The notes under the pieces are model-generated. The model was not told the origin of the DNA. It saw nothing but the letters and a program-made list of their open reading frames with translations, and made no database searches. A program made the translations under genes and the position numbers. DNA of 48,115 nt from Paramecium octaurelia (taxonomy: Eukaryota; Ciliophora; Oligohymenophorea; Peniculida; Parameciidae): positions 77,416-125,530 of the forward strand of contig CAJJDP010000024.1 in NCBI GenBank assembly GCA_905182995.1, in the 5' to 3' direction. Of this stretch, positions 1-13,103 are shown piece by piece; position 1 is the first letter of the stretch, and each line of letters opens with the position of its first letter.

Positions 1-341
1 TATTATATTTACTTATACATCTTTTCTAAAGAATCATCTATCGATCTTTTAAAATCCATTATTTAATCTAAAATATTCTTATAATAGTTTAGTCTTGCTT
101 GATTCTCTTTAATCTTCATTTCTTATTATTAAGTCTTTAATTATTATATTCTTTCTTTTGATTGCTCTATTGTTGTCACTTTTATATTATTTAATTTATC
201 AACTAAACAATTACCACAAAAAAACTTAATCTATGATTTATCTGTCATCTCCAAATCAACTGCAATAAATTCCAAATTGTGAATTTTGCATGTAGTCTCC
301 TAAAACTCTTAACTTACCTTTTATTATTATAACATATTCAT
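1..341 (-). CDS. B-box/WD40-family protein, N-terminal part (partial)
   Basis: With TAA/TAG read as Gln, an ATG at 341 opens an 8-codon exon (341-318) followed by an 18-nt GT...AG intron (317-300, GTAAGTTAAGAGTTTTAG) and a second exon open to the window edge. The start of exon 2 carries a Cys/His cluster (CKIHNLEFIAVDL, then FFCGNC) of the B-box-like type that begins many Paramecium WD40-repeat proteins, followed by a Lys/Glu/Gln-rich coiled coil (IEQSKERIQQLK, then NQARLNYYKNILDQ). The WD40 part would lie outside the window, so that assignment rests on resemblance to the gene at 24438. A second ATG at 335 could also serve. The ligand and role of the zinc-binding head are unknown. The intron keeps the frame exactly, which supports a functional gene. 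Confidence 0.68.
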
Positions 342-971
342 ATTTTTTATTTTATTAATAGAAATACCAATTTATTTTAATTATATTCATCTAAATTACA
401 TATTCTTTATATATTGCTATAAAAATCTATTTATGTATATTATATGAATTGAAGAAATTGCTCTATCTATAAGCATACTGATGTAGCAAATCTAGTTTCT
501 GATGAAATAAGTAGATTTGAATTACTTTCGATACAAAAAAAAGCAAATTCTAAATATTTCCTTCTTTAAATTTTCTAATTAATTATTTTATTACTTTTTA
601 TCACATCTAGGTCTATAATTAGAAGTTTTTCATAAAAATTAAAAATTGCAATTCTAATTTGTAAATAAATTGATCTTCTCAAATATAAACTACTCTTTAA
701 TCCGAAAAATATTATATCAAAACAAAATTCATATATTAGATAAATTTTCATTAACGTATAGTATTAAATCCAACCCAATCTGTTAGTCTGGTCTATGTTA
801 AAGAATTTGATTTCTCTAAAATACTATTATCTAAAAATTATTATTTAAAATATCTTTCTAAAATTTATTAAAGGAATAATTAAAAAAATGAAAATTATTG
901 TCAATTTGCATTTTTCAATTTTCTTTTCTCTTGAGAAAAAAATAACAAATAGACATTCATATTATTGGGAA
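342..971. other. Spacer with a possible decayed zinc-finger head
   Basis: This is the divergent spacer between the minus-strand WD40-family gene and the TPR relic. In the plus frame at about 440-540 the residues NCSIYKHTDVANLVSDE resemble the Cys/His head of the neighbouring family, but a TGA follows the nearby ATG and the later cysteines are missing. The long TGA-free stretch after it has no recognisable protein and is probably open by chance in AT-rich DNA. From 572 on this belongs to the first repeat pair. Confidence 0.3.
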
Positions 972-3024
972 AAAATGTAGAGATGAAACTCATGAAAACG
1001 AAGAAATAATGGAATTTTGTTTGAATCAGAATTGTTAAAATGCAACTCATATTGTTATGAATGTTTATAAACAAATCATTCAGAAAATTTCTATGATTGT
1101 ATTAGATTCATAACTTTAAAAAAATTTTGAATAGATTTTAAAGAAAATGGATCAGGATGTTAAAATATTGAAAGAAATGATTGAATAACTAAAATAAAAA
1201 GACTATTTGGCTTTTAAATCATAAATCAACTCAATTAAACAGTTTTTACTATAAAGGAAAAGAAAATTAGTTATGTAACTTTATTTAATTAATTATAAAA
1301 GAATAATAAATATAAAATTCAATAATATACTTGATAAAATTAAGAATATGGTATCTGAAAATATGAAAGTTTAAACATATAGTGGTAATTAAATAGATAA
1401 TAAAAACGATGAATCTAATTAGATTTCAAAAAAATAGAATATAGAAGGGGCTGAGAAATATTTTAATGAAGTTATAAGTATGTTAATGGATCTAGGTAAA
1501 GCTTTAGATAACTTAAAGATATATTAAGAAGCTTTTGAGTGTTATGACAAATCTATTGCAATTCCCTAAAATGATACCTTATGGAATGATAAAGGTAATT
1601 ATTTTAAAAGTAGTATTATTTAGGTGAAGCATTATACATTCATTCATTAAAAAAGCTATACTGTTGTACAAAATCTACAAAAATATTAAGAAGCTATTGA
1701 TTGTTATGAAATATGTATTGCAATTAATCCCTAAAATGATGCAGTATGGAGGAATAAAGGTCAAATGATTTTAATATTATCTAGTCTTTGCATTAACNTT
1801 TCTAATTAATTATTTTATTACTTTTTATCACATCTAGGTCTATAATTAGAAGTTTTTCATAAAAATTAAAAATTGCAATTCTAATTTGTAAATAAATTGA
1901 TCTTCTCAAATATAAACTACTCTTTAATCCGAAAAATATTATATCAAAACAAAATTCATATATTAGATAAATTTTCATTAACGTATAGTATTAAATCCAA
2001 CCCAATCTGTTAGTCTGGTCTATGTTAAAGAATTTGATTTCTCTAAAATACTATTATCTAAAAATTATTATTTAAAATATCTTTCTAAAATTTATTAAAG
2101 GAATAATTAAAAAAATGAAAATTATTGTCAATTTGCATTTTTCAATTTTCTTTTCTCTTGAGAAAAAAATAACAAATAGACATTCATATTATTGGGAAAA
2201 AATGTAGAGATGAAACTCATGAAAACGAAGAAATAATGGAATTTTGTTTGAATCAGAATTGTTAAAATGCAACTCATATTGTTATGAATGTTTATAAACA
2301 AATCATTCAGAAAATTTCTATGATTGTATTAGATTCATAACTTTAAAAAAATTTTGAATAGATTTTAAAGAAAATGGATCAGGATGTTAAAATATTGAAA
2401 GAAATGATTGAATAACTAAAATAAAAAGACTATTTGGCTTTTAAATCATAAATCAACTCAATTAAACAGTTTTTACTATAAAGGAAAAGAAAATTAGTTA
2501 TGTAACTTTATTTAATTAATTATAAAAGAATAATAAATATAAAATTCAATAATATACTTGATAAAATTAAGAATATGGTATCTGAAAATATGAAAGTTTA
2601 AACATATAGTGGTAATTAAATAGATAATAAAAACGATGAATCTAATTAGATTTCAAAAAAATAGAATATAGAAGGGGCTGAGAAATATTTTAATGAAGTT
2701 ATAAGTATGTTAATGGATCTAGGTAAAGCTTTAGATAACTTAAAGATATATTAAGAAGCTTTTGAGTGTTATGACAAATCTATTGCAATTCCCTAAAATG
2801 ATACCTTATGGAATGATAAAGGTAATTATTTTAAAAGTAGTATTATTTAGGTGAAGCATTATACATTCATTCATTAAAAAAGCTATACTGTTGTACAAAA
2901 TCTACAAAAATATTAAGAAGCTATTGATTGTTATGAAATATGTATTGCAATTAATCCCTAAAATGATGCAGTATGGAGGAATAAAGGTCAAATGATTTTA
3001 ATATTATCTAGTCTTTGCATTAAC
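572..3024. repeat. Identical direct repeat pair A (572-1797 and 1799-3024) around N1798
   Basis: The 1226 bases after the single N at 1798 repeat the 1226 bases before it, with a constant offset of 1227. The left copy ends at the N and the right copy begins at it. Unique sequence flanks the pair on both sides. This is the signature of two overlapping contigs abutted with one N, not of a biological tandem duplication. Confidence 0.93.
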
Positions 3025-3274
3025 ATTTAACTACAAATAATACTATTAAAGTAATTAAAGAAACATAGTGAGGCAATTTTATGTTATGATTAAGCTCTCT
3101 CTATTTGCATTGATCCCCAAACATTATAACTTAAAGGTAGATAATTCTTAATTAGATTTAACTGATTCATAATTACCAATAAGCAGAATCGTTAAAATAT
3201 TTAAATTAGGGAGACACAACGAAGCAGAATAGTTTTATTTAGCTGCATTGGAAATGATGAATATTATGTAATGA
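972..3274 (+). pseudogene. Decayed B-box-like/TPR protein gene
   Basis: A Cys/His head begins near 975 (CRDETHENEEIMEFCLNQNC). It continues in a shifted frame with CNSYCYECLQTNHSENFYDC and then returns to the first frame as a coiled coil (FEQILKKMDQDVKILKEM). TPR units follow: LDNLKIYQEAFECYDKSIAI with a 29-nt intron at 1597-1625, then KYQEAIDCYEICIAINPQND, and after 3025 HSEAILCYDQALSICIDPQ and RHNEAEQFYLAALEMMNIMQ up to TGA 3272-3274. No in-frame ATG precedes the head, and at least three frame changes are not explained by GT...AG introns, so it reads as a pseudogene. The interval is inflated by repeat pair A; the real locus is about 1.1 kb. TPR proteins are protein-interaction scaffolds; nothing more specific can be said. 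Confidence 0.62.
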
Positions 3275-6200
3275 AATATCTATAAAAGTTATGAAGCATC
3301 ATTGTTTCATTAATTTCATCATCTTATTAAAAGTTATTTACTTTTTTTAGTTCCAACTCTTTATTTTTAGTAAAAATTCTAATCAATTTTTCTATTAACA
3401 ATCATATACTCTCAAATTTTATACACTTTATATTACTGTTATATATTCGTAAGGATCTAATTCTAATTTGGTCATAATATTTTGTCTGTTAAGAATATAT
3501 AGAATTAATAATGAAAAAAAGTGATTTTTTTTTTTAAAAAAGTTAAAACATTTTATTGATCTTTCTTTAATTTCAGGATAAGCCTAAAACAAGCAAGAGA
3601 GTTAGTTATTTGCAACAGTATTGAATTAATTGTCATGACTTTATAATAGGAAACAAAGTTTCTATTTGTTTCCTGATAAATTTGCTCCAAAGTTTAAACA
3701 CAATCTATTAGATCGCTAATTAATACTAAGGTTCTTTTTTTATGGATTTAAGTAAGAAGCTTCTAAAATACACAGATCTAAATATAACCGTTTAGATGAT
3801 ATTGACAGAATGATCAAATCTGAGACATTTGCCTCTATTAATTAAACTACAGGTTGTGCGAATCGAGAAAAACTAGAGATCAAATAACATTATCATATTT
3901 TCTACAACTAATATTTGGCAACCACACTAGAAATACAAAAATATTTTTGAATTTATTATCAAAGTTCTGAAATTTTAGAATTTAAGAAGTCACCCATTTA
4001 AAATTATCTATAATTAAACGAAAGAAAAAGAATGATTTAGAGAGTTAAAAGAAATAAGGAGTAAAATTGCCTATAGAACGTTTGATACTTTTAATGTTCA
4101 AAATATTATCCAAATTTGTTATTACCTAATTTAATAATAATGGCAACTACTGTAAATGGCTATGAAAGTTTTGGAATGGCTTTTTAGGTGAAAATGGCAG
4201 AATATCGCAGAGAAAAAATTGAGTCATGTAAACCATTTAGATTATAATGTGATGTGATGGTAAAATCTATGAGGTATGGTGACATGATCTAATCGAAAAG
4301 TTGCTGATAAAAATTTTTATCTCGATTCTGAACTTAAAAGCTTAGAATTTTGCCAAGCCTGATTAAAACCATGACATCTATTACTGAAACTTGATTTAAT
4401 GAATATTTAAAGGAACGTATTTTGATTCTGCTTTGCTATCTTCTTTGAGGGGGTCTGTATAGTTAGAATGGTAATTCATCTGAAATAAATGGGTATTGGT
4501 TATGGCTCTAGAGCATTTGATTTATTAATGATGTTTTAAACAACAGTAAAGCATCGAGAATATCCGATTTTGATTGATAAATAAAAAATTAGATGGGGAT
4601 ATTATTTTTCTCTAAAAAATATATTTATTTATAATTATTTAGGTTTGGTGCATCTTTGGTCCAAAGGCTGCTTAACTTTTTGACTAGACACAACTTACTT
4701 ATAATTGTTGAAAACAGGTTGTTGGTTATGTTGCTGGAGAACAGGGGATCATTCTATAAATCTATCAATACTTCCTTATATCCTTTAGTCTTTAGATGCA
4801 AACAACAATTTTTTTTTAAAAGTTTATAAGTCAGCTTGCTTTTGTATTTGAGAATTTAAATTATCTGTTGGCTTGCATCAAATTCAAAAAAAGTAATGCA
4901 TAATCTTTTTAATAATTGATGATTTATTTGTATCTATAAAAGTTGATTAAAAAAACATTAACTTTATCGATTTAAAAGGACAAATTGAAAGATTTTACCA
5001 TAATGTAACAGCGAATCTCTTGCTGTAGTTTTCAAAAGGATCTTTTTATTCAATGTTTATATTCAGCAATTAAATATTTGGAATTTACTTTTAGAACTTC
5101 AATAGGGCTTACATTGTTAACTCCTTAGAGATGGATGCTCTGCAGGCAAATTAATTGTCAGATATTTAGTAGTGGGCTTTACACCTTCAATTCTAAATGA
5201 ACTTATGATAGTTCAACTTAAAATTGCAAATATATCACTTGTAGTAATAACTTAAATATCTTCTTTGCAAATGCGCTAGATGTTAGAGATAATATAATCT
5301 GCACAGATGTTTAAACCTCTTAAATTAATGATAAACGTATAATTAAATTATCGATTGGAAATCATCTGATAATTGAAATTAAATTAGGAGGAACCTTGAA
5401 TGAATGGAATGTTTTCATTTTCAATATGTATAATTTACCAATATTACAACATTTAATTTTGAAAATACAATTTCACTATGCAAGTTCTTGGGTATATATT
5501 TGCAAAGCTGTAATCGTAGAATGGAGACTTAAACACTAAGTTGTACTTAATTAGAGGAGCTTAATAAACTGGAGATTATGATATATGCTGATTAATGTCT
5601 TATTATTAACATTACGATTATGTTCCTCTTGCAAAATAAAAATGTGAACTTGTCTTAGCGCTGTTACAAGTCACAATAAAGTTGATTAGATTTTCGATTA
5701 GGCAAAATAATGATACATTAAAACTTAGTAAGCTCTGGTAATTTGGAGAAGAATATTCCTTATTAATTATGAAATTGCAAATCTCATTAATTGGACATCC
5801 TGTAATTAGTAAAATGATTGGCTCTATTTGAAAAATAAATTTTTTTCTTAATTTTTTATATTTAAGAAATTTTACTATTTTATTATTTTTGGTGATTTCT
5901 CAATTATTTTATTGTTTTCATATTATAGTTTTTGCTATCCTTTACTATTAATTGCAGTTTTTGAAAGATCAATTTTATTTTTTTGTGATTCATTTTATTA
6001 AAGTAGTTTGTACAAGATTTGATTACGAGCAGAGTAGAATTTGAGACTTGGTTTAAGCTTAAGGGTGCGAACAAATTAAACGAAATTGTATAAAATAAAA
6101 TTGAAATAAAAATTACAATATTTCTATAAATGATTAAATATTTAATAATTCTCTATTTAAAATATTCATTTCAAACTTAAACTGATTTCATTTTAATACC
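3275..6200. other. Unresolved region with fragmentary coding-like frames
   Basis: No continuous gene could be assembled. Some plus-strand Gln-code stretches look protein-like. At about 3740-3960 there is SETFASINQTTGCANREK followed by HYHIFYNQYLATTLE, and from the ATG near 4139 there is a run containing MATTVNGYESFGMAF and SCKPFRLQCDVMVKSMRYGD. A block at about 5270-5540 contains FFANALDVRDNIICTDV. They lie in different frames with TGA codons between them. This could be one decayed gene, possibly a Cys-containing secreted or surface protein, but no domain could be named with confidence. Confidence 0.3.
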
Positions 6201-9200
6201 TCATATGGATTAATAGTTTGAATAATTTAAGTTAGTTTGAACTGCATTACTTTCCTACTATTAGGCTTATTATAATTTTTTTAATTCTTCTAAGACTTTA
6301 GCTAAAAAAAAAAATATTTGTTTCTTGTTTATACATTTATTTTTTTAATATCTTTAATCTGTTGGATTTCTCTAAATAGCATAATCATAATATTCTAAGG
6401 CCTCCTCATATCTATTCATTTCCTCTAAAGTAACAGCTAAAGTTTAATATTTGATTTTTAAGACCTTTATTAAAGAAATACGTAGGATTTTCTGGGTTAA
6501 TCTTAATAGCATAATCATACTATTCTAATGCTTCTTTAAATTATTTCATTTTAACTAAAGTATTAGCTAAATATTAGCTAATGTATTATTACCTTTGTTT
6601 CCAAAATATCTTGAATCGTTGGAGTTTTTTTTAATCGCATTATCATACTATTCCAATGCCTCGTCAAATCTATTCATATCAAATAAAACATTAGCTAAGT
6701 TGAATGCTTTTAAATTGAATACCTTTAGCAACATAATTATCTGAATCTTATGGGTTTAATTGAATTGCTTAATTATATTCATATAATGCGTCTTCAAATC
6801 TATTCATTTTTTTTATATTTAACTTTTTAATTGTTATCGATTCAATAAAGTGTTAGCTATAATTACAGAAAATCAATAAATACCTTTATAAAAGAAGTAT
6901 TTAGAATTTTCAGGATTTTATTAAAGAGGATAATCGTATTAATTTAATGCTTGATCAAATTTATTTAGTTTTTGTAATGTTTCAGCTAAAAAATTGAATA
7001 TTGTTGCTAAATGATACCTTTGTTTATAAAATATCTTGATTCTTGTGAATTTTTCTGAATAGCATAGTCATAATATTTTAATGCCTCTTCATACCTACTC
7101 ATTTCTTCTAAAGTAACAGCTAACATTTAATATTAAATTTTAATACCTTTATTAAAAAAATACGTTGAAATTTCTGGATCTTATTAAATAGCTTAATTAT
7201 ACTACTACAAAGCCTCCTCAAATCTCCCCATTTTATGTAAAGTTGCAGCTAAAATTAAATGATTGTATTATAATACCTTTATTAGCAAAATAATGAGACA
7301 CATTTGGGTTGTTGCTTATGGCTTTATCATAATATTCTAAAGCTTCTTCATAACGATTCATTTTCTATAAAGTATTAGCTAATAATTTAATAATTCTTTT
7401 TACGACCTTTAGCGGCATGGTTATCTGAATTTTAAGGGTTTTTTGAAATAGCAAAATCGTAATATTCTAATGCTTCTTAATATTTATTCATTTCGTTTAA
7501 AATGTTCGCTAAAATTTGATATTGATTAAGAATACCTTTACTAAAGAAATATTTTGAATTTTCTGGATTTTATTAAATAGCTAAATTATACTATTTTAAA
7601 GCCTCTTCAAATCTCTTCATCTTATGTAAGGTGTTAGCTAAATGTTATTAATTATTAGAATACCTTTATTAGCATAATTATTTGAATTTTCAGGATTTTT
7701 TTCAATAGCACAATCATAATACTCTAATGCTTCTTTAAATCTCTTCAATTCATTTAAGGTATTGGCTTAAAAGTTATATTTATTCTAAACCTTTATTAGC
7801 ATAATTATCTGAATTTTCTGGATTTATTTCAATAGCATAACCATAACATTATAATGCATCTTCAAATCTAGTCATTTTACATAAAGTAAAAGCTAAAATT
7901 TAATATTATTTCTTCGATACCTTTATTAACATAATGATCAGCGAGATCAGGGTCGTTTTAGATGGCAAAATCATAATACTCTAAAGCCTCTTCGAATCTA
8001 TTTAAATCATTTAAAGTATTTGCTTAATTTTAAAGATTAATTCTTCGTACCTTTGGCAGCATAATTAATTGAATCTTCTGGGTTTTTTGAAATAGCTATA
8101 TCAAAATACTNAAAGTGTTAGCTATAATTACAGAAAATCAATAAATACCTTTATAAAAGAAGTATTTAGAATTTTCAGGATTTTATTAAAGAGGATAATC
8201 GTATTAATTTAATGCTTGATCAAATTTATTTAGTTTTTGTAATGTTTCAGCTAAAAAATTGAATATTGTTGCTAAATGATACCTTTGTTTATAAAATATC
8301 TTGATTCTTGTGAATTTTTCTGAATAGCATAGTCATAATATTTTAATGCCTCTTCATACCTACTCATTTCTTCTAAAGTAACAGCTAACATTTAATATTA
8401 AATTTTAATACCTTTATTAAAAAAATACGTTGAAATTTCTGGATCTTATTAAATAGCTTAATTATACTACTACAAAGCCTCCTCAAATCTCCCCATTTTA
8501 TGTAAAGTTGCAGCTAAAATTAAATGATTGTATTATAATACCTTTATTAGCAAAATAATGAGACACATTTGGGTTGTTGCTTATGGCTTTATCATAATAT
8601 TCTAAAGCTTCTTCATAACGATTCATTTTCTATAAAGTATTAGCTAATAATTTAATAATTCTTTTTACGACCTTTAGCGGCATGGTTATCTGAATTTTAA
8701 GGGTTTTTTGAAATAGCAAAATCGTAATATTCTAATGCTTCTTAATATTTATTCATTTCGTTTAAAATGTTCGCTAAAATTTGATATTGATTAAGAATAC
8801 CTTTACTAAAGAAATATTTTGAATTTTCTGGATTTTATTAAATAGCTAAATTATACTATTTTAAAGCCTCTTCAAATCTCTTCATCTTATGTAAGGTGTT
8901 AGCTAAATGTTATTAATTATTAGAATACCTTTATTAGCATAATTATTTGAATTTTCAGGATTTTTTTCAATAGCACAATCATAATACTCTAATGCTTCTT
9001 TAAATCTCTTCAATTCATTTAAGGTATTGGCTTAAAAGTTATATTTATTCTAAACCTTTATTAGCATAATTATCTGAATTTTCTGGATTTATTTCAATAG
9101 CATAACCATAACATTATAATGCATCTTCAAATCTAGTCATTTTACATAAAGTAAAAGCTAAAATTTAATATTATTTCTTCGATACCTTTATTAACATAAT

Positions 9201-10619
9201 GATCAGCGAGATCAGGGTCGTTTTAGATGGCAAAATCATAATACTCTAAAGCCTCTTCGAATCTATTTAAATCATTTAAAGTATTTGCTTAATTTTAAAG
9301 ATTAATTCTTCGTACCTTTGGCAGCATAATTAATTGAATCTTCTGGGTTTTTTGAAATAGCTATATCAAAATACTGTAAAGCTTCTTCAAATCTATTCAT
9401 ATCATGTAAAGCACTAGCTAAAATTTTCATAGCTATGACTTCATACCTTTAGCAGCATAAATATTTGGATCTTCTGAATTTTTTTAAATTGCAAAATCAT
9501 AGTATTACAATGCATCTCCAAATCTACCCATTTTATGTAAAGCATTAGCTAAAATATAATTAGTATGCTTTAGTACCTTTTTCAGCATAATGGTCTGAAT
9601 TTTCTGGGTTCTTATCAATTGCTAAATCATAATATTGCAATGCTTCTTCAAATCTATTCATTTTCTTTAAAATATGAGCTAAATTTTATAATTCTTAATT
9701 CAAACCTTTGTCAGCAAAATTATTCGAATCTTCTGGATTTTTTTAAATTGCATAATCTTAATATTTTAATGATTCTTCAAATCTATTCATTTTAAATAAA
9801 GTTCGAGCTTATAATTAATAAATGAAGGTTAAAACATTTAGCAGCATAATTATCTGAATTTTACGGGTTTTTTTAAATTGCAAAATCAAATTATTCTAAT
9901 GCTTCTTCATATCTATTAAGATCATCTAAAGTAATTGCTGAAAATTAATAATTGTTATTTACCTTTGTTAGTGAAGTAAATTGAATTAGTTGGGTCTTTT
10001 TTAATTGCTTTGTCAAAATGTTTTAATGCTTCTTATAATCGATTCATGTTGAATAACACATTGGCTAAAATTTATCATATTTTCTTAATACCCTTATTAA
10101 AGTAATACATTGAATATTCTCCATTTTTATTAATTGCTTTATCAAAGTATTCTAATGCTTCCTAAAATCTATTCAGTTCAAATAAAGCATTTGCTATGTA
10201 TCTAAAGATCAAATTATTACCTTTTCCAAAATAATACCCAGAATCTTCTGGATTCTTTTAAATAGCTAGATCATAATACTCCAATGCTTCTTTAAGTCTA
10301 TTCATATCCGATAAAGTATTAGCTAGGAAATTATAAAAATTTTACTACACCTTTGTTAAAATAATAGATAGATTCTTCAAGGTTTTTCTATATAGCTAAA
10401 TCATAATATTCTGATTTTTTATCAAGTTTATTCTAGTTTTTATGTATTTTCATTTTTAATTTTTGTACTTCAAGTTTCTTTCTAAATCCTATTTCCTAAT
10501 TCTTTCCACATATCTGATTTTATAATCTGCTCTAACTTTAAATCATTCTTTCTGCATTTAGTTTTTAGTATATATTAAATTTAATAAGCTTATAAAAATT
10601 CATTATGATAGCTTAACAT
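6201..10619 (-). CDS. Large tetratricopeptide-repeat protein, one short intron per repeat
   Basis: Reading from ATG 10619 to TGA 6203-6201, the gene encodes a long array of 34-residue TPR units of the form NKA-x-TL-x-x-MNRYEEALEYYDYAI-x-x-NPEN-x-x-YFF. About 22 units remain once the assembly duplication is collapsed. Almost every unit carries a 25-33 nt GT...AG intron at the same codon (AAA-G | CT), for example complement 6334-6302. The C-terminus is Gln/Asn-rich (LKKLQQAQQQESN). The N-terminus (MLSYHNEFLQAYQIQYILKT) changes frame near 10465 and no intron was found that explains it. The repeat between about 6694 and 6856 carries some 32 extra bases that break the frame. The gene is therefore either mildly damaged or has unusual splicing at these two points. 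TPR arrays form protein-binding superhelices; the partner is unknown. Confidence 0.75.
6302..10346 (-). repeat. About 128-130 bp exon-intron TPR unit, tandem
   Basis: Intron-exon junctions (seen on the plus strand as GCTAA...ACC) recur every 128-130 bp, for example near 6437, 6567, 6694, 6856, 6984, 7110, 7237, 7376, 7506, 7634, 7763, 7888, 8019 and then 9414-10317. Each unit is 102 nt of coding sequence plus a 25-33 nt intron. Intron sequences differ between units while their position is fixed. Confidence 0.85.
6847..9375. repeat. Identical direct repeat pair B (6847-8110 and 8112-9375) around N8111
   Basis: The two 1264-bp arms are identical with a constant offset of 1265 and meet at a single N. 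The pair lies inside the TPR gene and adds about ten spurious TPR units to it. It is read as a contig-overlap artefact, though a repetitive gene like this could also mislead an assembler. Confidence 0.92.
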
Positions 10620-12424
10620 TACTTATCTCAAATACCTGTCTAGTAATGGTGATCCTGATAAAATTACATCTTTTAATTAATTAATATTATAAAAATTTTA
10701 TCAATATTGATGTAAGTAAAAATAAAAACCTTATTAAATGCTAGAAAATATCATAAATAAAACCTTCCTCATTTTAATTTTCAATAAATTTCTTTATTTA
10801 GGATTTGAAGTAAAATAGCATGTTTAATATCAACTCCTACTTTTATTTTTAATCTTAGTTTCTTCAAATTTTAAAATGCCTAATTGAAAAAAAAATTTAT
10901 TACCCACACTGAAAAATATTTCATGATTATAAATCTAAGAATGCAAGTAAATTGGAAAGGATTTATCACAAAAATAGCAATCAGAGCAGTTTATTTTTTC
11001 TAAACCAGACTCTAAGCTTTATCTGAGGTAAGAGCTGGGTTTCACCACTACATATAATGGTCAATCTTTGAAATTTTCATTAGTTTTAGGCTGTTTTTTA
11101 GCACTCCTTATCAAAAAAATTATTAGATTCGAAAAAAAAATGTAGTATATTTAGAGATAGATGACAGAGTTATTGAATGTTTCTAATCATTTAACTTTCA
11201 CAATAATTCTTGATTAGCAAACATGTAATGGTTCTAGCAATTGTTTGGCAATTTGATGAAAAATAAGTTTAAAATTATATATACAATTTAAAGAAGTTTT
11301 TCAATTACCACAATCAAAATTATGCTGATAACAGTAATAAATAACTAATTTTTTATTTGGTATGAAATTCAAATTTATGATTATTCTTACTAAATTTTAT
11401 GAGTGCTCGAATCAACATATTTTATTTTTACTTTAACTTATGTATATTAAAAATATTCTCTAATACCTTACTTTTGCTTTGAGTATCTCTAGATAATTTT
11501 GATGTTTTTTCAGATTGGATTCATTAAAGAATTGTTTAATTAAATTTATTGATTAAAGACGATCGTATTTACCTAAAAATTTAAGTAGAATAGTAAAGCT
11601 CTTTTTTAATAATTTATTTTATCTCCTTTCATGATAGAATTTTGTTAATTATATAATAAAATTTAATTTTATAAATCCAAATCAATACTACTTTCATTCA
11701 ATCCTGTTCAACCTCCATTTGATTTTAATATTATTATCCCAGAACGAATCTAATCTGATTTGTTTAGAAATTATAAGTTGATTTTTGTAATTTGAATTCA
11801 AAACAAATTTAAGGTAGTTAATAAAAGGATTTTACTTTTCATAATTTATTCTTGAATCAAGTATTCATTTTCATTATATTACTTCTTATTTCTAAATATC
11901 CCATTAAGCCTTCATAATGCAATTAAAAAAGACATCATTGGATATAACATTACAATACTCTTGCATTCTAAAATAATTATTGATAATAGTGAATGCATCC
12001 ATTAAGAAGTAAGGTAGAATCAGATTTAATTTGAAAAACTTTTAATTGAACTAGTATTTTAAGGATAAAGATCACCCTGATCGACATCTTTGTTTCCTAT
12101 AATTAATATAATTTGTAATCTTCAACTCAAAATATCTTGCCTATAATATTTGTTTTGCTAATTTGAGGGTAAAGCTATTAATTCTATCCATATTAAACCT
12201 CTAGGTTCTGATGCTTTGATTTATAGTAATATGAGAAAATCGTGGATAATCACCTTTCTCATTAGAATTGATTGACCTTATGTTATATAAAGCTTCTTTA
12301 ACAAATATTTAAATAATGTATATTGATTAAATATTTCGACTGCATAGTTATAATTATTTTATTAAATTGTATCATTAAATATTAATTTATACTTTCTCAA
12401 TTTAAAGAATACCAATCAAAAGAA
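10620..12424. other. Mostly unassigned; short C-terminal-like ORF at 12081-12275
   Basis: From 12081 to TGA 12273-12275 a plus-strand Gln-code frame reads through QLKISCLQYLFCQFEGKA, KPLGSDALIYSNMRKSWIIT and ends LIRID. It has no start and looks like the C-terminal remnant of a Cys-containing protein. The FCQFEG motif recurs near 23840. On the minus strand at about 10900-11050 a short frame contains a Cys-rich run (NCSDCYFCDKSFPIYLH). No complete gene was found in this interval. Confidence 0.33.
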
Positions 12425-13103
12425 ATGGAGCTTCCCCATTTTTACAAACCAAAATTCGTACTTCAATAAAAAAATAAAACCTAGACTTTTTGTTAATAAA
12501 ATAATAAAAATGAGAATGTGGAAAAGCAGGCCATAATACTTGAAAATTATGCAATAAAATGGGTTTAAATTATTAGCATTCTTTTTTAATCCTTCTTCAT
12601 CAATTCACCCTTAAGAATATAATAAATTCTAATTAAATCACAAATTAGTTTAACCCAAATAATGCTCCAAATTATATTACTCTAAGAGAGACATTTTAGA
12701 AATGAAAAATGATTTACTCCTAAGATAGATCCTTATTGAAAATAATGATGAGCAAAAAAGTTGTGCAGCGCTACCAAAAACAAAAGAATGGAGAAATAAG
12801 CTTATTTACTTGTAAAATACCTTAAGGGCTAATTTCCATTTGAATTTCTTTTATAATATTTCTATACGACCTTTCCTTTATATAAAATCTTAAACAACAA
12901 GCTAATGCGTTCCACTTTACAACTTGAAACAATTATATTATTAGGCTTTGAAAATTTTATTCATTTAGAAAATTATTTCGAATAAAACTATCTACAATTT
13001 GCAAATTTACCGTTTTTTTCTAATCTCCAATCTTGAAACAATCCATTTGAACTTAGTAATGGTTTAGCTATATGATAATGTCCTGTATTTTCCAAAAAAT
13101 TGA
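12425..13103 (+). CDS. Unknown protein in two overlapping frames
   Basis: An ATG at 12425 opens a 95-codon frame (MELPHFYKPKFVLQQKNK, later ENVEKQAIILENYAIKWV) that ends at TGA 12710-12712. A second frame starting at ATG 12702 overlaps it by 11 nt and runs 133 codons to TGA 13101-13103 (contains CAALPKTKEWRNKLIYLQ). The second is long for a code with only one stop. No GT...AG intron was found that joins them, so this is either one gene with a frameshift or two chance ORFs. No domain is recognised. Confidence 0.35.

Noticed and set aside
572..3024. Genuine tandem duplication as an explanation of the repeat pairs
   Set aside because: All six pairs contain a single N at or beside the inner joint and the arms are otherwise identical; contig overlap is simpler.
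3740..5800. Leishmanolysin-like surface protease
   Set aside because: A few Cys-containing fragments suggested it, but no HExxH motif was found in any frame.
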